From assembly GCF_000420045.1 (NCBI RefSeq), contig NZ_ATUE01000005.1, forward strand, positions 248,001-312,000: a DNA stretch of 64,000 nucleotides. The letters run 5' to 3'. The stretch is from Perlucidibaca piscinae DSM 21586 (GTDB lineage: Bacteria; Pseudomonadota; Gammaproteobacteria; Pseudomonadales; Moraxellaceae). The position numbers and the translations under genes were made by a program. The notes below the pieces were generated by a model. It was not told where the DNA came from, made no database searches, and saw only the letters and a list, made by a program, of their open reading frames with translations. Positions 17,422 through 24,257 of this stretch are shown here, piece after piece (the stretch's first letter is position 1; each line of letters starts with the position of its first letter).

Positions 17422-18134
17422 CCGGCATCCACCTGATCACGCTGGATCTGGACGACACCCTCTGGGAGGTGGCACCGGTCATCGTGCGCGCCGAGCAAAC
17501 CCTGCAGGACTGGCTGAACCAGGAGCATCCCGCCTGGCTGCAGCATGTCGGACACGATGGCCTGGCCAGTCTGCGGCGCGAGATCGCGGCGCAACATCCG
17601 CAGCACCGTCATGACCTGAGCCGGATGCGCCTGCTGCTGCTGGAGGAACTGCTGCGCCGCAGCGCCCATCCCGAGCACGATGTGCCGCGTGCCGCGCAGG
17701 CGGCCTTCGAGGTATTCCTGACAGCACGCAACCAGGTCACCCTGTTCGACGGGGTCGAGCAGGTACTCGCCGAGCTCAGTCGGAATTATCGTGTGCATGC
17801 CTTGAGCAACGGCAATGCCGATGTGCACCGGGTGGGCCTGGGTCGCTACTTTCACGAGCACTTCTCGGCCGCCCGGGCCGGACAGGCCAAGCCGCATCCG
17901 CGCATGTTCGAGATGGCTCTGGAAGCCGCCGGCGTGGCCCCCGAACAGGCTGTTCATGTGGGCGACCATCCCGAGCAGGATGTGCTGGCCGCCCGTGCCG
18001 TGGGCATGCGCACGGTCTGGGTCAACGCGACTGGCAGCCCGTGGACCGGCGAGGCGACACCCGATGCCGTGATACGCAGTGTACGCGAGTTGCCGGTCGT
18101 GCTGCGCAGGCTGCAGGACCACACGCCACCCTGA
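17418..18134 (+). CDS. HAD-superfamily phosphatase (YigB type)
   Basis: 238 residues with all four HAD motifs: I, TLDLDDTLWEV; II, ALSNGN; III, the Lys in GQAKPHPRMFEMAL; IV, HVGDHPEQDVLAARAVGM. The cap between motifs I and II is helical (C1 type). E. coli YigB, in the same position after xerC, dephosphorylates FMN; the substrate here is inferred from that only. The start overlaps the xerC stop by 4 nt. It ends the operon, convergent with the CDF transporter. Confidence 0.9.
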   Translation: MTGIHLITLDLDDTLWEVAPVIVRAEQTLQDWLNQEHPAWLQHVGHDGLASLRREIAAQHPQHRHDLSRMRLLLLEELLRRSAHPEHDVPRAAQAAFEVFLTARNQVTLFDGVEQVLAELSRNYRVHALSNGNADVHRVGLGRYFHEHFSAARAGQAKPHPRMFEMALEAAGVAPEQAVHVGDHPEQDVLAARAVGMRTVWVNATGSPWTGEATPDAVIRSVRELPVVLRRLQDHTPP

Positions 18135-18183
18135 CCATGCCGGCGCTCATGCCCGGGCCGCCGGACAGAGGCACCTTCCGGCC

Positions 18184-19089
18184 TCAGCGATGTGCGTCCC
18201 GCGCCTCCAGCGGCGCGACATGCAGATGGATGTCGCAGTTCGACAACACGCGATGAATGGCCTGCTCAAGCTGATCACACAGCGCATGCGCCTGCACCAC
18301 CGTGTACTCGCCCGGCACCATCAGGTTGGCATCGACAAAGCGGCGGCGTCCGGACTTGCGCGTACGCACGCCGGTCAGCTCGACATCGTCCGGCGCCAGC
18401 CCCTCCAGGGCATCCCACATGGCCTGCAACTCGTGCTCGGGCAGCGCACTGTCCATGAGTCCGTGAATGGACGGCATGACCAGACCAAGCCCCACCTTGA
18501 TCAGGTAAGCCGCCATGACCAGGGCGATGACGGGATCCAGCCAGGCCTGGTCAGGTACCAGCCAGATCACGCCCAGGCCAGCCAGCATGGCCACCGAGGT
18601 CCAGACATCCGACAACAGGTGTTCGGCGTCAGCACGCAGGGTCAGGCTGTCCTCCTCACGTGCCACCTTGAACAGCTGCATGGCCGTGGCGCCATTGAGC
18701 ACGGCCGCAAAGAGCGAGAACAGAAGACCGATGCCCAGCTCCGGCAGGGCGGCCGGCTCGAACAGCCGTGGCAGGGCCGACCCCAGAATGGCCAGGGCCG
18801 CGACAAGAATCAGCAGGCCTTCGCCCGCCGAGGAGAAATACTCGGCCTTGTCATGCCCGAAATGGTGGTCGGCGTCGGCAGGCTGTGCCGCGAGGGTAAG
18901 CACGAAGAGGGCAAAGAGCGCGGCTGCCAGGTTGACGAAGGCCTCGAGGGCATCCGACAGCAGGGTCACCGAATCGGTCAGCCACCAGGCAGTCCACTTG
19001 ATGAACAGGGTGGCGATGGCTGTCGCGACGGACAGCCAGGCCATGCGCTGCAGGCGGTTCTGGCCACGCCAGCGGGTGATGAAGCCCAT
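18184..19089 (-). CDS. Cation diffusion facilitator family metal transporter
   Basis: 301 residues. About six membrane helices are followed by a cytosolic domain (LPEHELQAMWDALEGL...HLHVAP). The transport-site residues are visible: Asp in TLLSDALEAFVNL (helix 2) and His/Asp in EHLLSDVWTS (helix 5). The loop motif HHFGHDKAEYFSS is typical of the FieF/ZitB group, which exports Zn, Fe, Cd or Mn in exchange for protons; which metal is unknown. The ATG shares a base with the upstream stop (TGATG), so it is translated with the SutA-like gene. Confidence 0.92.
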   Translation of the reverse strand: MGFITRWRGQNRLQRMAWLSVATAIATLFIKWTAWWLTDSVTLLSDALEAFVNLAAALFALFVLTLAAQPADADHHFGHDKAEYFSSAGEGLLILVAALAILGSALPRLFEPAALPELGIGLLFSLFAAVLNGATAMQLFKVAREEDSLTLRADAEHLLSDVWTSVAMLAGLGVIWLVPDQAWLDPVIALVMAAYLIKVGLGLVMPSIHGLMDSALPEHELQAMWDALEGLAPDDVELTGVRTRKSGRRRFVDANLMVPGEYTVVQAHALCDQLEQAIHRVLSNCDIHLHVAPLEARDAHR

Positions 19090-19343
19090 CAGGCTGGGTT
19101 GGCGTCAGGGTCCGGAGGCACTTCCTTGATGCGGCCGCCGGAAGCGAGGAAGCGCTCCATTTCTTCTTCCAGCTGGCGCCGCAGGTTCTCCTTGGCAGAC
19201 GGGCTCAGACTTTCCGCCTCAGCCACTTCGCTGCGCGCCTTGGCAGCAACTGCCGGATCAACCTCGACTTCGGGCTCGGCAGACTCGGCCTCGTCTTCTG
19301 CCGGCTCTTCGTTCTCGTCGTAATCGTAATCACTGTCAGCCAT
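19089..19343 (-). CDS. SutA-like acidic transcription factor
   Basis: 84 residues. The N-terminal half is strongly acidic and low in complexity (MADSDYDYDENEEPAEDEAESAEPEVEVD), followed by a helical segment and a C-terminal LEEEMERFLASGGRIKEVPPD. The last part resembles the end of Pseudomonas aeruginosa SutA (EEFLSRGGKVQEIEP, from memory), an RNA-polymerase-binding regulator active in slow growth; that gene also lies near amtB-glnK. The call therefore rests on composition, C-terminal similarity and synteny. It is coupled to the CDF gene. Confidence 0.7.
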   Translation of the reverse strand: MADSDYDYDENEEPAEDEAESAEPEVEVDPAVAAKARSEVAEAESLSPSAKENLRRQLEEEMERFLASGGRIKEVPPDPDANPA

Positions 19344-19407
19344 CAGCTTTCTCCCGCCTTGCACGGTGCATCAGTTTCTCAGCGTATGTTAGCCCACTCG
19401 CGAACAG

Positions 19408-19431
19408 AAAAAAGGGGCTCCGAAGAGCCCC
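19408..19431 (-). terminator. Rho-independent terminator of the porin-glnK-amtB operon
   Basis: Read on the minus strand: stem GGGGCTC / GAGCCCC with a TTCG loop (19414-19431) followed by six T (19413-19408). It is placed just after the amtB stop and is a textbook terminator. Confidence 0.92.
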
Positions 19432-19457
19432 TCTGATCATTAGCCGATCAATGACAC

Positions 19458-20837
19458 TCAGCTGTTGTAGGCACGCTCGTTGTGCTCGGCCAGGTCGAGA
19501 CCCATGCGCTCGGACTCTTCGCTGACACGGATGCCCATAACCAGATCCAGACCCTTGAGCAGGATGAAGGTCACCAGACCGGACCAGACCACGGCCACGG
19601 CCACGCCCCAGAGCTGGCTGGTGACCTGGGCGACCATGTCGTAGGGCAGCACGCCGGCCGGCTCCACCGAGTAGTCGACCACACCTGCGCCGCCCAGAGC
19701 CGGGTCGACGAAGACACCGACCAGGATGGCACCGACGATGCCGCCGATACCGTGCACGCCGAAAGCGTCCAGCGAGTCATCGTAACCCAGCTTGGTCTTG
19801 AGCCAGGTGACCGCGAAGAAGCAGAGCACGCCAGCAGCCAGACCGATCACGAAGGCACCGTTGAGACCGACGAAGCCGCAGGCCGGGGTGATGCCGACGA
19901 GACCGGCGATGGCACCCGACACGACACCGAGCAGCGACGGCTTGCCCTTCACGATCCATTCGCTGACCAGCCAGGCGAGGGCACCGACGGCAGTGGCGAA
20001 CAGGGTGTTGGCGAAAGCCAGCACGGCGTAGTCATTGGCTTCGAGGTTGGAGCCGGCGTTGAAGCCGAACCAGCCCACCCACAGCATGGCGGCGCCGATC
20101 AGGGTCATGGTCAGGCTGTGCGGTGCCATGGCAACCTTGCCGTAACCGGTGCGCTTGCCGATCACGATGGCCGCCACCAGACCGGCGATGCCGGCGTTGA
20201 TGTGGACCACGGTGCCGCCGGCGAAGTCGAGAGCGCCCTTGCCGAACAGGAAGCCGGTCGGCGCGTCATAGGCGCTGGGACCACCCCAGTACCAGACCAT
20301 GTGCGCCATGGGCAGGTAGGCGAAGGTGAACCAAAGCACGGTGAAGACCAGCACGGCACTGAACTTCATGCGCTCGGCAAAGCCGCCGACGATCAGGGCA
20401 CAGGTGATGGCCGCGAAGGTGAGCTGGAACATGGCGAACTGCAGCTCGGGAATGACCACGCCCTTGCTGAACGTTTCCACGTAGGCACCGACGCTGACAC
20501 CACTCAGGAACAGCTTGTCAAAGCCGCCGATGAACGGATCCAGTGCGGCACTCGGGTTGCTGGTGAAGGCCAGCGAGTAACCGTAGGTCACCCAGAGCAC
20601 CGCGACCAGACAGAACACGGTGAACACCTGCATGAGCACGGACAGCATGTTCTTGGCGCGGACCATGCCGCCGTAGAACAGGGCGAGACCGGGGATGGAC
20701 ATGAAGACCACGAGGATGGTGGCGAGCAGCATCCAGGTGGTGTCGCCCTTGTCGGGCACGGGGGCGTCGCCCGCCAGCAACGGCGAGGACAACGCCAGCA
20801 ACGCGCTGGCAGACAGCGCAGTCAGCAGTTTTTTCAC
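19458..20837 (-). CDS. amtB: Ammonium channel AmtB
   Basis: An inner-membrane ammonium channel of 459 residues. A signal peptide (MKKLLTALSASALLALSSPLLAG) precedes about eleven membrane helices. The twin pore histidines are present in GGTVVHINAGIAG and DAFGVHGIGGIVGAI, with the Phe gate region and AFNAGSN-type WFGFNAGSNLEAN. The cytosolic tail (RVSEESERMGLDLAEHNERAYNS) carries the ERxGLDxxEHxE motif common in Amt proteins. It follows glnK by 34 nt; GlnK plugs the pore when nitrogen is ample. It is expressed from the sigma-54 promoter upstream of the porin. Confidence 0.97.
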   Translation of the reverse strand: MKKLLTALSASALLALSSPLLAGDAPVPDKGDTTWMLLATILVVFMSIPGLALFYGGMVRAKNMLSVLMQVFTVFCLVAVLWVTYGYSLAFTSNPSAALDPFIGGFDKLFLSGVSVGAYVETFSKGVVIPELQFAMFQLTFAAITCALIVGGFAERMKFSAVLVFTVLWFTFAYLPMAHMVWYWGGPSAYDAPTGFLFGKGALDFAGGTVVHINAGIAGLVAAIVIGKRTGYGKVAMAPHSLTMTLIGAAMLWVGWFGFNAGSNLEANDYAVLAFANTLFATAVGALAWLVSEWIVKGKPSLLGVVSGAIAGLVGITPACGFVGLNGAFVIGLAAGVLCFFAVTWLKTKLGYDDSLDAFGVHGIGGIVGAILVGVFVDPALGGAGVVDYSVEPAGVLPYDMVAQVTSQLWGVAVAVVWSGLVTFILLKGLDLVMGIRVSEESERMGLDLAEHNERAYNS

Positions 20838-20871
20838 GATTCAGCTCCTGAAAGACAATCGGGCAGTCGGA

Positions 20872-21210
20872 TCAGATGGCGTCGACACCGGACTCGCCGG
20901 TGCGGATGCGGATGGCCTGTTCAAGCGCGGTCACGAAGATCTTGCCGTCACCAATCTTGCCGGTGTTGGCAGCGCGCGAGATGGCTTCGATGACCTGATC
21001 CAGCTGTTCGTCGCTGGTGGCGATCTCGACCTTGACCTTGGGCAGGAAGTCGACGACGTATTCCGCACCGCGATACAGCTCGGTGTGGCCCTTCTGGCGA
21101 CCGAAGCCCTTGACTTCGGTCACGGTGATGCCCTGCACGCCGATTTCGGAGAGGGCCTCGCGGACATCATCGAGCTTGAACGGCTTGATGACGGCAGATA
21201 CCAGTTTCAT
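20872..21210 (-). CDS. glnK: PII signal protein GlnK
   Basis: 112 residues: MKLVSAVIKPFKLDDVREAL, the T-loop GRQKGHTELYRGAEYVVDFLPKVKVEI with uridylylation site Y51, then GKIGDGKIFV and AIRIRTGESG. GlnK reads 2-oxoglutarate, ATP/ADP and the uridylylation state, gates AmtB and controls NtrB. AAGGAG precedes the ATG. It sits between the porin and amtB, so all three are co-regulated. Confidence 0.98.
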   Translation of the reverse strand: MKLVSAVIKPFKLDDVREALSEIGVQGITVTEVKGFGRQKGHTELYRGAEYVVDFLPKVKVEIATSDEQLDQVIEAISRAANTGKIGDGKIFVTALEQAIRIRTGESGVDAI

Positions 21211-21228
21211 GGGGTTTCTCCTTGGATG

Positions 21229-21254
21229 ATCCCGCCACCCTCAGGTGGCGGGAT
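21229..21254 (-). other. Strong hairpin between the porin stop and glnK
   Basis: A perfect 11-bp stem (ATCCCGCCACC with GGTGGCGGGAT, 4-nt loop) fills the 52-nt gap between the porin and glnK. No T-run follows on the minus strand. It probably stabilises the 3' end of the porin message or attenuates transcription, so that the porin is made in excess of GlnK and AmtB (inference). Confidence 0.6.
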
Positions 21255-21262
21255 TCAGGGGC

Positions 21263-22024
21263 TTAGAAGGACTTGGAGACCGTGGCGACGAAGGAACCCT
21301 TGGCAGTGTTCTCGTAATCGCCGGTGCCATCGAAGTCATCGCGGTCAAAGTCGGTGCCGACGTAGGCGACTTCGAGGTTCAGACCGGCCACCGGCTTGGT
21401 GACGGCAACCTTGTAGTCGATGTAGGAGTCTTCACCGGCCACCGTGGCACCCGGGGCGATGGCCGTGCCGAGCGCAGCAGCATCCTCGAACTTGGCCATG
21501 CCGACCTGGGCCATCAGGCCGAAGCCCTTCACCTCGGTGCTGTAGCTGCCGTAGACGTAGGTGAACTTGCCGGACTCGAGGTAGTAGTCATCCGAGTAGG
21601 CCACGCCGAGCTTGGCACCCTTGTAGCCCACCGAACCGTAGACTTCGTTGAAGTCCGGACTTGCACCGATGTTGCGGTCATTGGCACCCGGGTAGTTGTA
21701 GCGCATGACGCCCACGTCGTAGGTCACGTCACCCACCGAGCCGGCATAGCCGAGCAGGGTGTCCAGCTCGAGGCCGCCCACCAGGTCGAGGTCGACGCTC
21801 GAGCCCCAGGCGGTGAAGTAGACACCGCTCTCGTGGTTCAGCGTCAGCGAGCCTTGCACGGCGGCGTTGGTCTTGGTTTGCGAGATACCGCGGAACTTGT
21901 AGTCGCTGGTGACGGCCACGCTGCCGCTGGACTTCAGACCGAAGTCATCGCCTTCGGCGTAGGCCGCACCGGCGGTCAGCAGGGAAGCAGCAAGCACAGC
22001 GGTGGTCAGTTTGGACAGCTTCAT
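21263..22024 (-). CDS. TorF-family outer-membrane porin
   Basis: 253 residues. A signal peptide (MKLSKLTTAVLAASLLTAGAAYA) is followed by a beta-barrel: alternating-pattern strands such as GSVAVTSDYKFRGISQTKTNAAVQGSLTLNHESGVYFTAWGS, aromatic girdles (KFTYVYGSYSTEVKG) and a C-terminal Phe (FVATVSKSF), the outer-membrane assembly signal. The SDYKFRGISQT start is the signature of TIGR02001/TorF-type proteins, whose substrate is unknown. The ATG at 22024 is chosen because AGGAG lies 8 nt upstream; a GTG 6 nt earlier is too close. It is the first gene of the NtrC-controlled operon. Confidence 0.9.
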   Translation of the reverse strand: MKLSKLTTAVLAASLLTAGAAYAEGDDFGLKSSGSVAVTSDYKFRGISQTKTNAAVQGSLTLNHESGVYFTAWGSSVDLDLVGGLELDTLLGYAGSVGDVTYDVGVMRYNYPGANDRNIGASPDFNEVYGSVGYKGAKLGVAYSDDYYLESGKFTYVYGSYSTEVKGFGLMAQVGMAKFEDAAALGTAIAPGATVAGEDSYIDYKVAVTKPVAGLNLEVAYVGTDFDRDDFDGTGDYENTAKGSFVATVSKSF

Positions 22025-22086
22025 GGTCACAACTCCTAGTGAGGGTCTGGTATCGCAAGTCGGCTTGCGAAATACACCAGTGCATT

Positions 22087-22102
22087 TGCAGAAGCTGTGC
22101 CA
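22087..22102 (-). promoter_or_regulatory. Sigma-54 promoter of the porin-glnK-amtB operon
   Basis: Minus strand TGGCAC-AGCTT-CTGCA: the invariant GG and GC are separated by exactly 10 nt, and 10 of 11 consensus bases (TGGCAC-N5-TTGCA) match. The implied start, near 22077, leaves a leader of about 50 nt before the porin ATG. Two NtrC boxes lie upstream. Confidence 0.85.
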
Positions 22103-22196
22103 ACTTTTGATAACCCGGCAAATGCAGGGTTTTCATGGCGCCAATCCGCAATCCCCGCCTCAAAAACGCACACCGACGCACGAAAATACCTCGGAG

Positions 22197-22211
22197 GCAC
22201 CAAAAAAGTGC
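22197..22211. promoter_or_regulatory. NtrC binding box, promoter-proximal
   Basis: Perfect GCAC-N7-GTGC dyad (GCACCAAAAAAGTGC), the NtrC consensus core. Its centre is about 103 nt upstream of the -24 element, a usual enhancer distance. Confidence 0.82.
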
Positions 22212-22251
22212 ATTAACCGCCTGGCATTCCGACCCCCTGGACGGGGGATAT

Positions 22252-22266
22252 GCACTTGCACGGTGC
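22252..22266. promoter_or_regulatory. NtrC binding box, promoter-distal
   Basis: Second perfect GCAC-N7-GTGC dyad (GCACTTGCACGGTGC), centred 55 nt from the first, about five helical turns, so both face the same side of the DNA. The whole 318-nt gap 22025-22342 holds this control region and the ubiK leader. Confidence 0.8.
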
Positions 22267-22342
22267 GCCTGCTTTCCGTGCGGTCACGCCGCAGAACGGT
22301 CCGTTATGCTCTAGAATGCCGGCCAGACTGGAGAGCACGACT

Positions 22343-22609
22343 ATGGCCATTGAGCATGTGGTAAATCGCCTGGGGCAGCAGTTCGGCGAGCGCCTGCCGG
22401 CGCCTCTGCGCGGCATGCGCGAAGAACTGGAAGGCACCGTCAAGAGCCTGCTGCGCGACGCTCTGTCACGCATGGATCTGCTGACCCGGGACGAGTTCGA
22501 CATCCAGCAGACCCTGCTGGCACGCACACGCGCCCGCGTCGATGACCTCGAGCAGCAGCTGCGGCAACTGGAGCAGCAACTGACCGCACTGGAGCAGCCT
22601 CCGCGCTGA
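22343..22609 (+). CDS. ubiK: Ubiquinone biosynthesis accessory factor UbiK (BMFP family)
   Basis: 88 residues: MAIEHVVNRLGQQFGERLP, a central helix (MREELEGTVKSLLRDALSRMDLLTRDEFDIQQTLLARTRARVDDLEQQL) with the LTRDEFDIQ signature, and a C-terminal coiled coil of Leu/Gln heptads that trimerises. It binds UbiJ and lipids to help aerobic ubiquinone synthesis. The start at 22343 matches the family N-terminus; an in-frame upstream ATG lies in the NtrC control region. It is followed by yifB. Confidence 0.93.
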   Translation: MAIEHVVNRLGQQFGERLPAPLRGMREELEGTVKSLLRDALSRMDLLTRDEFDIQQTLLARTRARVDDLEQQLRQLEQQLTALEQPPR

Positions 22610-22673
22610 GTCACGCTGGCGGCATCGCCCAATCGGGTCTACCTCTTGGGTACCGGATTGCGAGTCTGCCGCC

Positions 22674-24170
22674 ATGTCTCTTGCCTGCGTCCTCAGCCGC
22701 GCCTGTCTGGGCCTGGCATCTCCCGTGGTTCGCGTCGAAGTCCACCTGTCCTGCGGATTGCCCGGCCTCACCCTGGTGGGGCTGCCGGAAACCGGCGTGC
22801 GTGAAAGCAAGGATCGCGTCCGCTCAGCCCTGCTCAACAGCGGCTTCTCGTTCCCGCAGCAACGCATCACCATCAATCTGGCACCCGCTGATCTGCCCAA
22901 GGAAGGCGGCCGTTTTGATCTGCCCATCGCGCTGGGCATTCTCGCCGCCAGTGGTCAGCTGCCGGAGCAGGCACTGGCCGGGCATGTCTGCCTGGGCGAG
23001 CTGGCCTTGTCCGGTGCCGTGCAAGGCGTGACCGGGACACTGTCAGCCAGCCTGGCCTGTCGTGACCAGGCACAGACCCTGATCGCGCCAGCGGAAAACC
23101 GTGACGAAGCGCTGCTGCCATCCGGTGCGCGCGTGGTCAGTGCAGAGACACTGGCGGGCCTGGTCGCACAGTTGCGCACTGGCAAGGTAGCGCTGGCCTC
23201 TCCCGGCGTCGCCAGGCCCGCTGAAGAAGTCGCGCCCGCGCAGGCGCACCCGGATCTGGCACAGGTCAGGGGCCAGCTGCTGGCGCGTCGCGCACTGGAG
23301 GTCGCGGCCGCCGGAGGACACTCGCTGCTGCTGTCCGGACCGCCAGGGGCTGGCAAGACCCTGCTGGCCAGCTGTCTGCCCGGCCTGTTGCCGGCACTGC
23401 TGCCGGAGCAGCAGCTGGAGGTCGCTGCCATTCACTCGCTGTCGGGACAGGTGCGGCCTCTGCACACGCTTCCGCCCTGGCGCGCGCCACATCACCGCAG
23501 CAGTGCCGCCGCACTCATTGGTGGCGGCAGCGGCCTGCCGCGCCCGGGCGAAATCAGTCTGGCGCACCATGGCGTGCTGTTTCTGGATGAACTGCCGGAG
23601 TTCCACCGCGACGTGCTCGAGTGTCTGCGCGAGCCCCTGGAGTGCGGCGTCATCCGGCTTGCCCGCGCACGTCACCGGGTCAGCTATCCGGCTCGCTTCC
23701 AGCTCGTGGCCGCGATGAACCCCTGCCCCTGCGGCCTGGCAGGACAGGCAGGCGCGTGTCGCTGCACCCCGGAGCAGCAGGCACGCTACCGGCAGCGCCT
23801 GTCCGCCCCCCTGATGGATCGCATTGACCTGCGCATTGCCGTGCCGCCACTGCCCCTGAGCACGCTGACTGTCAGCAGCGAGGCACCCGAGCCCAGCGCA
23901 CGGGTCAGGGAGCGCGTGCAACGTGCTCGCGACCTGCAGCTGGCGCGTGATGGCAGGCTCAATGCCGATCACGACGGCCAGGCGCTGCTGCACGCGCTGG
24001 ACAAGGCCGGTCGTGACTGGCTGAGCCGTGCCGGCGAGCAGCACGGACTGTCGGCTCGCGCCTGTCACCGCGTGCTGCGGGTGGCGCGCACGCTGGCCGA
24101 CCTCGCCGAGGCCACGTCAATCCGGCGCCAGGACCTGAGCGAGGCCATGATGTTCCGCAACGCGGGCTGA
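22674..24170 (+). CDS. YifB/ComM family AAA+ Mg-chelatase-like protein
   Basis: 498 residues. The N-terminal Lon-protease-like fold (VRVEVHLSCGLPGLTLVGLPETGVRESKDRVRSAL) is followed by an AAA+ module with Walker A SGPPGAGKT, Walker B LFLDELPEF, sensor AAMNPCPCG, the Cys-rich insertion GACRCTPEQQARYRQRLSAPLMDRIDL and the C-terminal helical lid (SARACHRVLRVARTLADL). ComM of naturally competent species is a branch-migrating helicase used in recombination of incoming DNA; a similar role here is inference. It is 64 nt after ubiK and before rep, as in Pseudomonas. Confidence 0.93.
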   Translation: MSLACVLSRACLGLASPVVRVEVHLSCGLPGLTLVGLPETGVRESKDRVRSALLNSGFSFPQQRITINLAPADLPKEGGRFDLPIALGILAASGQLPEQALAGHVCLGELALSGAVQGVTGTLSASLACRDQAQTLIAPAENRDEALLPSGARVVSAETLAGLVAQLRTGKVALASPGVARPAEEVAPAQAHPDLAQVRGQLLARRALEVAAAGGHSLLLSGPPGAGKTLLASCLPGLLPALLPEQQLEVAAIHSLSGQVRPLHTLPPWRAPHHRSSAAALIGGGSGLPRPGEISLAHHGVLFLDELPEFHRDVLECLREPLECGVIRLARARHRVSYPARFQLVAAMNPCPCGLAGQAGACRCTPEQQARYRQRLSAPLMDRIDLRIAVPPLPLSTLTVSSEAPEPSARVRERVQRARDLQLARDGRLNADHDGQALLHALDKAGRDWLSRAGEQHGLSARACHRVLRVARTLADLAEATSIRRQDLSEAMMFRNAG

Positions 24171-24257
24171 GCCGGGTGCCTGACACCGCGCAAGGCTGGC
24201 CGCGCCGCCATGCCGTGACTACACTACGTGCCCCGATGTGTCAGCGCAGAGCCCTCC

